The notes beneath the pieces were generated by a model. It saw only the letters and a program-made list of their open reading frames with translations. It did no database searches and had not been told where the DNA came from. A stretch of 64,000 nt of DNA, taken from Anisus vortex (taxonomy: Eukaryota > Mollusca > Gastropoda > Planorbidae). Of the stretch, positions 57,650 to 64,000 are shown one piece after another. The position numbers were made by a program, and so were the translations under genes. The stretch lies in the NCBI GenBank assembly GCA_949126835.1, contig OX421500.1, forward strand, positions 25,603,731-25,667,730, given 5' to 3'. Within the stretch, counting starts at the first letter, position 1, and the number at the start of each line of letters is the position of its first letter.

Positions 57650-58240
57650 AGTCCCGCTACCAAAGGATGAAACAGTTACATTTACAATTTCTACAGATGG
57701 TAGCAATGATATTGGATCATTTCCACAATTTACCTTAGCTACTAAAACTGTAGTACAATAACAAGAGATGTATTACTCTGTTATAGCAAAATTTGTTAGT
57801 TATAAAGCTTGAGACATTTCTACAACTTCAAAAGTAGCTATTGATACCACGTGGAGAGAACTGGTGATGAAGGATAAAGGACTAGTTCTTATTAAATATC
57901 TGTCCATGGTCATGCTTATATTAGCCACCATTCTATTCAGCTCAGACCACTGTGAAAGAGAAACTGACCAAAGAGCTTTTAAGGAAACATTGGAAGCACT
58001 TCCCAACCACCTGCTCCTTGCAGAGTTGGCCCTCATTCTTCCTCTCCAAACGGCTGACTGTGAGAGGGGCTTCAGTGCCCAAAATGCGATCATCACTTCA
58101 AAAAGGAACAGGCTGGGGGAAGAGAGCCTGAATACCCTTATGACCCTTAAGTGTGAGGGAAACCTGCAAGACGAAAACCTCCTGGAAAAATCCTTCTCTC
58201 TCTGGAGAGAAAGGATGTAAAGGCAAATGTTCCAGAAAAA
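57650..58240 (+). pseudogene. hAT-type transposase C-terminal relic
   Basis: STDGSNDIGSFPQ near 57690 (interrupted after that), then an open frame 57864-58220 with LPLQTADCERGFSAQNAII and SKRNRLGEESLNTLMTL, the hAT dimerisation motif (C/S-E-R-x-FS...N-x-I...K-x-R-N-R-L), and a C-terminal LWRERM. The DDE core upstream is missing or stop-ridden. Some hAT proteins are domesticated, but the broken upstream frame argues against that here. Confidence 0.82.
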
Positions 58241-59379
58241 CTAAACCCCAGCCCCCCTTGTGTGTGCAGTTTTATTGTTTTAAACTAAGGTATGTACCAT
58301 AATATTACATCATTGCGTTATCTTTCGTGAAAAAAAAAAATTACAACCTACTCTCCTGTAAAATGTTGCTCTCCTTTTTTTTGGTTGGAGGGAGATCCGG
58401 ATCTCCTTTTTCTGAAATCCTAGAATTGACACTGTGATCTGCTATTACTATTACACAGCACATATCAATTTAAATTTAAGGGCTACCCATGCATAGATCT
58501 AGGATACACAAAGAGTCCGACATGTTCATCCTAAACCTTTGTTTTTATGTTATTATTTCCGTCCTACCATAGAGATTAATATCAGAATTTTATGGTCCGA
58601 AAATGAAATTTGTGTAAAAAGGGGAATTGTCGGGAAAGTCAATAGTAGCATTGTAATTACAGTTATCTCCCTTTTATAACCAAATGCTATCGTGTCGAGC
58701 TTACGGTAGCTCGGTGGTGGCTCCAAGCGTCTTCAGGCCTTATACTTATAACCTAGTCTAATATAAACTGTCTAAATATTCCTTATAAAATGCTCGATAA
58801 CCGCAACTTAAATCATAATTTAAAAAACAATGATGTGTAGGCCTAGCCTAGGCCTACATGATAAAAGTTTGCATGCCTAGTTTAAGAAGTCAATTTTGAG
58901 GAAACGCTGAGCCAAAAATAAGGTAATTTGCCTAATAAAGAATTAGGCCAATATAGAGAGATGGAAATAGCCAAATGAATAAAATTAATTAAGCTCAGAT
59001 TTTTTTTATTAAGTCTAAGGGAAACGAATAACATACACATAGAGCTCACTGATTAGGTTCACTTGACTATATAAAACGCATTATTATATATAAAAAAAAA
59101 CACTTTAGGGTTACATATATGCAGAAAGATTGCTAAATTATAACTGATTAAGGTGGGATTTTTTTATATTTATAGATTATTCATATTATCACTAGTCTAA
59201 TAGCATTTAATAGTGGATTAGATTCAGATATGTATGATTTATTTTATTGAAACATTTTAACAACAAAAAAAAGAGAGATAAAGACATTTTTTAAAACATT
59301 ACAATATTCGTAAAAAGCTGTTTAACGTTTTAAAATAAATATGTACACACTATGGGTTAGATATATGGACTATAGGAAG
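58241..59379. other. Intergenic
   Basis: No gene. AGGCCTA motifs near 58840-58855 and AT-rich DNA. Confidence 0.5.
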
Positions 59380-60090
59380 AACAGCATGGAATTGAGAGAA
59401 GAAGAACAGCATAGAATCGAGTGAAGAAGAACAGCATAGAATCGAGTGAAGAAGAACAGCATAGAATCGAGTGAAGAAGAACAGCATAGAATCGAGTGAA
59501 GAAGAACAGCATGGAATTGAGTGAAGAAGAACAGCATGGAATTGAGTGAAGAAGAACAGCATGGAATTGAGTGAAGAAGAACAGCATGGAATTGAGTGAA
59601 GAAGAACAGCATGTAATTGAGAGAAGAAGAACAGCATAGAATCGAGTGAAGAAGAACAGCATAGAATCGAGTGAAGAAGAACAGCATGGAATTGAGTGAA
59701 GAAGAACAGCATGGAATTGAGAGAAGAAGAACAGCATGAAATTGAGAGAAGAAGAACAGCATGGAATTGAGAGAAGACCAGCATGGAATTAAGTGAAGAA
59801 GAACAGCATGGAATTAAGTGAAGAAGAACAGCATGGAATTGAGAGAAGAAGAACAGCATGGATTTGAGAGAAGACCAGCATGGAATTGAGTGAAAAAGAA
59901 CAGAATGGAATTGAGAAAAGAAGAACAGCATGAAATTGGGTGATAAAGAACAGCATGGGATTGAGAGAAGAAGAACAGCATTCAATTGAGAGAAGAAGAA
60001 CAGCATGGAATTGAGAGAAGATGGAACAGCATGGAATTGAGTGAAAAAGAACAGCATAAAATTGGGTGATGAAGACCAGCATGGAATTGG
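59380..60090. repeat. 24-bp minisatellite, about 29 copies
   Basis: Unit GAAGAAGAACAGCATGGAAT, TGAG (variants with AGAATCGAG). The left part is homogeneous, the right part (59780-60090) more diverged with indels. The long minus-strand frames reading SLNSMLFFFTQFHAV repeats are artefacts of a period divisible by three. Confidence 0.96.
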
Positions 60091-60119
60091 TAGCAAAACT
60101 CCACCTATAATCACTACAA

Positions 60120-60415
60120 CAACAACAACGAAGAGCAATTGACAAAGAGTCCATGATTTATAAAATCATCAACGACCACGTGGAGCTATTGACCCAAACA
60201 AGTAGAATCCAGAAAGTGTCCCGCTGTTCCCGAGGGCACCAATTCAAATTGCATGTCCCACTCGGACGTACAAAAACCTACAAATATTCTTTTTTTTTCT
60301 TCGGCCACCAGAATGTGGAACTTGTTGGAACAAAACTAAATCGCCGCCCCCTTCGTCTCCTCCTTTAAGTCTACCCTGAAGGAGTGGAGCTACAATGACC
60401 TTTATGACCACCAAT
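60120..60415 (+). mobile_element. LINE reverse transcriptase 3' scrap
   Basis: MIYKIINDHVELLTQTSRIQ, RGHQFKLHVPLGRTKTYKYS and then the family-typical FF...WN block out of frame. Directly follows the 24-bp array. Confidence 0.75.
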
Positions 60416-60739
60416 AATTCACATGTTCTATACCCGTATTACCACCGTTTATAAACACCCCAGAAAACACTAGAAGACCTCAACAAAATCACATCCCAAA
60501 TTGTGGACTCTTTCCTGGGTACAACGGGGCATCCACAAAAACATGAAGAAGAAAAAAAAACATGACAAGCAGTCCCGGTTGATAGAATAGAAGTAATTAA
60601 TTTTATTTGTCGACCAATCCCCGGTCCTGATGTGGTCAAGTGGTGAACCAAGAGTCCAGTACCTATAGTCAGGGCCCTCGAGAGAAAAAAGAGATGCCGG
60701 TACGAAATCTTTTCTGCCCCCCCTCCCCCGCCCCACTTT

Positions 60740-61040
60740 TTTTTGTACATCTTCTTGGAAAGAATCATGTCGGATGCACTAGAGGATCACGAAGAGACAT
60801 AAATGGCAGAAGGATCGCCAACCTTCGATTTGCAGTTAATCTAGATGGACTCGCCCGGAGTGAGGAATAATTAGCTAATCTAGTGGAACGACTGGACAAA
60901 ACTTCCTTATCATATGGTATGCAAATCAATGCCAAAAAAAAAATTTATGACTAGTAACACCAGCGGCGTCACCACTCAGATCAAGATTGGTGGGCTGAGT
61001 TTTGGAAACAGAAAGAATACCTAGGATCTATTGTAGCCTT
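60740..61040 (+). mobile_element. LINE RT core fragment, decayed
   Basis: NGRRIANLRFAVNLDGLARS, LANLVERLDKTS, SYGMQINAKK and GVTTQIKIGGLSFGN match an RTE-like RT around its catalytic motif. The position of the catalytic Asp pair reads Val-Asn and stops interrupt it, so it is dead. Confidence 0.8.
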
Positions 61041-61790
61041 CCCCTCCCCCCTTCCCCCGGACCCTTCTCCTCCCCTTCCCCCCCCCCCCCCCCCCTTATT
61101 GTTTTTCAACGTGAAATACATTCTAAATAAGCTTACTATTCTTACGAAAGTCATGTACGTATATATTGTTATCCATTTAGGCTTCACAGTGTGGCACTTA
61201 ACAATAAAAACCAGCAAAAATTACAACGGTTCTTATGGTATACATTTTATTGGCATTTACAAAAGTAAATAAGCTTATATCGTGACCAATTACCTATAAA
61301 ATAAAGGTCTATACAAAGATGCTTTCAGACACGTGGTGGAGCTAAGATCAAAGTGTAATATCTGTACTTTGACCGGATGGTCTTATAATAACAGGCGACA
61401 TCCGAACCAAGCTTACCACCTCGTACCAAGACGCAGTAACCAGAAGCCAGTGGCCACTACAGGCCGAACGCTTGTAGAGACAGGCAACACCTACCTTCCG
61501 GTAACGAAACCATCAGTCCGAGCGAAACAGTCCGGATCGCGTCACCATCCTTGGCCATCCAGGGCCGTCCTCAAGTTTCCGAAATACTTGTGGCACCCCA
61601 CAAAGACCACGGTTACCCCCGGAGTTCAGGGGCACCTGCACCCACCCTCCGGAGCCCAGCAGCCGACTTCCAGAAGAGAGCGGTAACATTCCCAGCTGAC
61701 CAGCAGCTACCAGTGGAGCCCCCACCAAAAGCCACCCGGGTTGCACAAACTTTTCACTGAAAAGTCTAGCTGACTCGAAAATACCGGAAA
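61041..61790. other. Pyrimidine-rich and GC-rich stretch of unknown origin
   Basis: CT-rich with a poly-C run at 61078-61096, then a locally GC-rich segment (61380-61745) open for 117 codons on + (NICTLTGWSYNNRRHPNQAY...). Composition differs from the AT-rich surroundings. Possibly a retroelement 5' region; I do not recognise a domain. Confidence 0.4.
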
Positions 61791-63047
61791 GTCAGCATTT
61801 TCTCCGACATTTGACGAGTCTTTAAATAGGCAATTTTGGTGAAAATGCATTTCCTATATATTCCCGTAAACAATCGTATAATACTATTTTCGGCATGTTT
61901 CAAGTGCATTGTTGAACTTCCGGTTTCATTTTGTTTTGTTTACAATGGCAACCATTACGATTGAAAGCAGAGATTTACGCCTTGTTGCTGACTTAATTAA
62001 CATTCATGGACGTTAAAAAATTCATTGTACTTTCAACAGCAAGTTCAGGCCGACTACAAAAAACAAAGGCTATTATTGTGAGGATTATGTCTTCAATATT
62101 AAAAGTGAGTAGGCCAGAATTTATAGCAGAAGGCAGCCATTTTTTAAAATCCAATTTAGCGAATAGGATCGGAAATAATGTGTCATCCACAATTTATGCT
62201 TGCATAAGATTTAATACTCGTCAATTTACTTGCTTGAGCACTATAGGCCTATATATATAGCTCAGTGTTTAATCCCCCAAACGCTATGTTACTTAGTCAG
62301 TATTAATGTTACATTTATTAGCCATCTGTTGAATCGTGTATTGAAATAATTATTGAAATAAATTTTTCTAATCGTTTTCAAATATCGCAGCGTTGCATAC
62401 ATCTTTTACCTGTTTTTTGCCGTTACATGTGTCAATGATAGAAAAAACAATGCTTTTAATATCAATAGTGAAGTCAACAATTACTGCTACGTTCTTGGCC
62501 ACTTTGATTTTACCCAAACATTTTTTTATTTAGAATCCCAGATGCTAAGGATTCTATCGTATTATTTAGCATGTCTGGAATAAGTTTTATTTCCATCACC
62601 CAGTAATAAATATTCTCAAATTGTATCATTTTTAGTGAACAGTTTGATGAGTTTCCTATAAATTGTCTTCTCGTCTATGCTTAATGTCTCGATATTGCGA
62701 CGGAACGCAAATGCCTGGTTTTGAAAAACAAAAACTGCATCTATGAGACGTTTTAAGATAATCCGATTATTTTCTATTTCTTTCCTTTCTGCTGTTTTAA
62801 GCGTGACATTTTGTTAAAAAAAACTTTCTTTATGTGACTTACATTACTTTCAAATCTTTCAAATTTGTGGGTAAGTTTAGTTAGCAAAATTATTGCAATA
62901 ATTTATTTTGGATCAGACAGGTTAGAACAACAAAAAAAAGCAAAAGAAATTATATTATTAGATTTTAGCTAGGGCAACCTAGGGATGTAATTTTTTATTA
63001 TGTTTTAATATCAATTAGGGTCAGAGAACGTCCAGCGAAGCAGAAGA
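61791..63047. other. Intergenic
   Basis: No supported gene. A 23-codon frame from ATGGCAACCATTACG (61945) could be a first exon, but no donor follows in frame and no homology is evident. TATATATAGCTCAGTG at 62253-62267 belongs to a dispersed motif. Confidence 0.4.
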
Positions 63048-63076
63048 TTTTGGCGCCGCCATTTTGGCGCTAAAAT
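63048..63076. promoter_or_regulatory. Possible E2F/YY1-type promoter element
   Basis: TTTTGGCGCC and TTTTGGCGCT (E2F-like) flank GCCGCCATTTT (YY1-like) in a GC island within AT-rich DNA. A gene reading leftward or rightward from here is not visible in the window. Confidence 0.4.
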
Positions 63077-63089
63077 AAATTTTTTTTTG

Positions 63090-63370
63090 ACATGATGTCA
63101 GGTTTAGTAAAACAATCATGGTTATGTAATTTACATGATGTCAGGTTTAGTAAAATATCCATGGTTATGTTATTTACATGATGTCAGGTTTAGTAAAACA
63201 TTGATTGTTGTGTTATTTACATGATGTCAGGTTTAGTAAAACATCCAAGGTTATGTTATTTACATGTTGTCAGGTTTAGTAAAACATCGATTGTTATGTT
63301 ATCTACATGATGACAGGTTTTGTAAAACTTCGATTTTTATGTCATTTACATGATGTCAGGTTTAGGTTTT
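63090..63370. repeat. 43-bp minisatellite
   Basis: About 6.5 diverged copies of ACATGATGTCAGGTTTAGTA, AAACATCGATTGTTATGTTA, TTT, starting directly after the E2F/YY1-like element. Confidence 0.93.
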
Positions 63371-64000
63371 ACACTGTAACGACTATCCCACAGGAGATGC
63401 TGACAATTAGACTGTTAGATTAGACACTCTTTACATTCACTGAACACTTTTTAAAATTTCTCTGTCTTTTATGTCTTTCTACTAATATAGTCTAGATTCA
63501 TGTTGGGAAGCTATTCGAACGGTGTACTCATAAAAATTCTATGAAGATGTACACGCTTCAGTATTGATCTTGCAAAGGTTAGATCTGCTGTGGCGATACA
63601 GTTGACACATTATTTTTGTACAGACTCTTCCCAAAATACATTTTGTTAAATGACAAAAATAAAAGAGTTTTAAATTTTCAATACATTTGTCTAAAACTAT
63701 GATACCTTAAATCTCCCCTCTTGGCTACCACACAGGAAATCATTAAAGTGCAAAAGGGTCGACTAACTAGCTTTGAGCGAATATATACAGTATTTAGGCC
63801 TAGGCTACTAAGCTAACAGGGAGAACTGTTAGCCTGTAAAGCTCATGGATCTATATTTTTAAGTGTCTCTGGAGAAAAATAATAAAAAAGAGATCCTAAA
63901 TGCTATCAAAAATAATTAGGACATATATTACAACTAGAGGCTTCCTTGCATTTTTAACACAATGTTCAAGTACACATACAAAGAATTCCTAAATGAAGGG
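63371..64000. other. Window end, no gene seen
   Basis: AT-rich DNA without supported coding sequence; an AGGCCTAGGCTA motif near 63798. Confidence 0.5.

Noticed and set aside
59350..60154. 262-codon minus-strand frame rich in Phe/Ser/Cys
   Set aside because: Artefact of the 24-bp minisatellite; three frames are open at once.
61333..61760. GC-rich frames of 69-117 codons
   Set aside because: Overlapping frames on both strands, no motif or splice context; kept only as a region of unknown origin.

Overview
This is an AT-rich animal nuclear window with three intron-rich protein-coding genes, all on the minus strand, embedded in transposable elements and minisatellites. The compact conserved genes with many small exons, tRNA-derived SINEs, CR1/Jockey-type LINE relics and frequent AGGCCT motifs suggest an invertebrate, probably a mollusc and possibly a gastropod. 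That placement is inference, not a database match. There is no sign of bacterial-style operons. || Layout: (1) 52-7319, PSMD3 (26S proteasome lid subunit Rpn3), nine exons in view, C-terminal exon(s) beyond position 1; its introns hold two decayed LINEs and a SINE. (2) 8133-15322, a structurally complete LTR retrotransposon insertion, with near-identical 537/542-bp LTRs and a 5-bp target duplication, inserted into an older SINE. Its coding region places integrase before RNase H, an unusual order for a Ty3/Gypsy-type element, and nearly the whole reverse transcriptase is deleted. (3) 15323-19668, SINE remainder, a LINE fragment and gene-poor DNA. (4) 19669-31456, a SLC39 (ZIP) LIV-1-type metal transporter of 690 residues in eight exons whose phases all agree; its introns hold two TTAA-flanked non-autonomous DNA transposons, another MITE and two 59-bp-period minisatellites. 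(5) 34298-54938, DYNC2I1/WDR60, the intermediate chain of IFT dynein-2, assembled here as 34 exons coding for about 1079 residues (exons 1 and 14 tentative). (6) 55000-64000, no convincing host gene: palindromes, a TIR element with repeated subterminal motifs, a hAT transposase relic, LINE scraps, a 24-bp minisatellite, and a possible promoter near 63050. || The three genes are unrelated in function (protein degradation, metal uptake, ciliary retrograde transport) and do not form a pathway. The most unusual feature is the relation of minisatellites to splice sites: in DYNC2I1 at least six arrays lie against or over the 3' splice site of the next exon, and two of them duplicate the acceptor AG itself six or seven times. 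PSMD3 carries a simpler version, a 35-bp duplicate of an exon start in the preceding intron.
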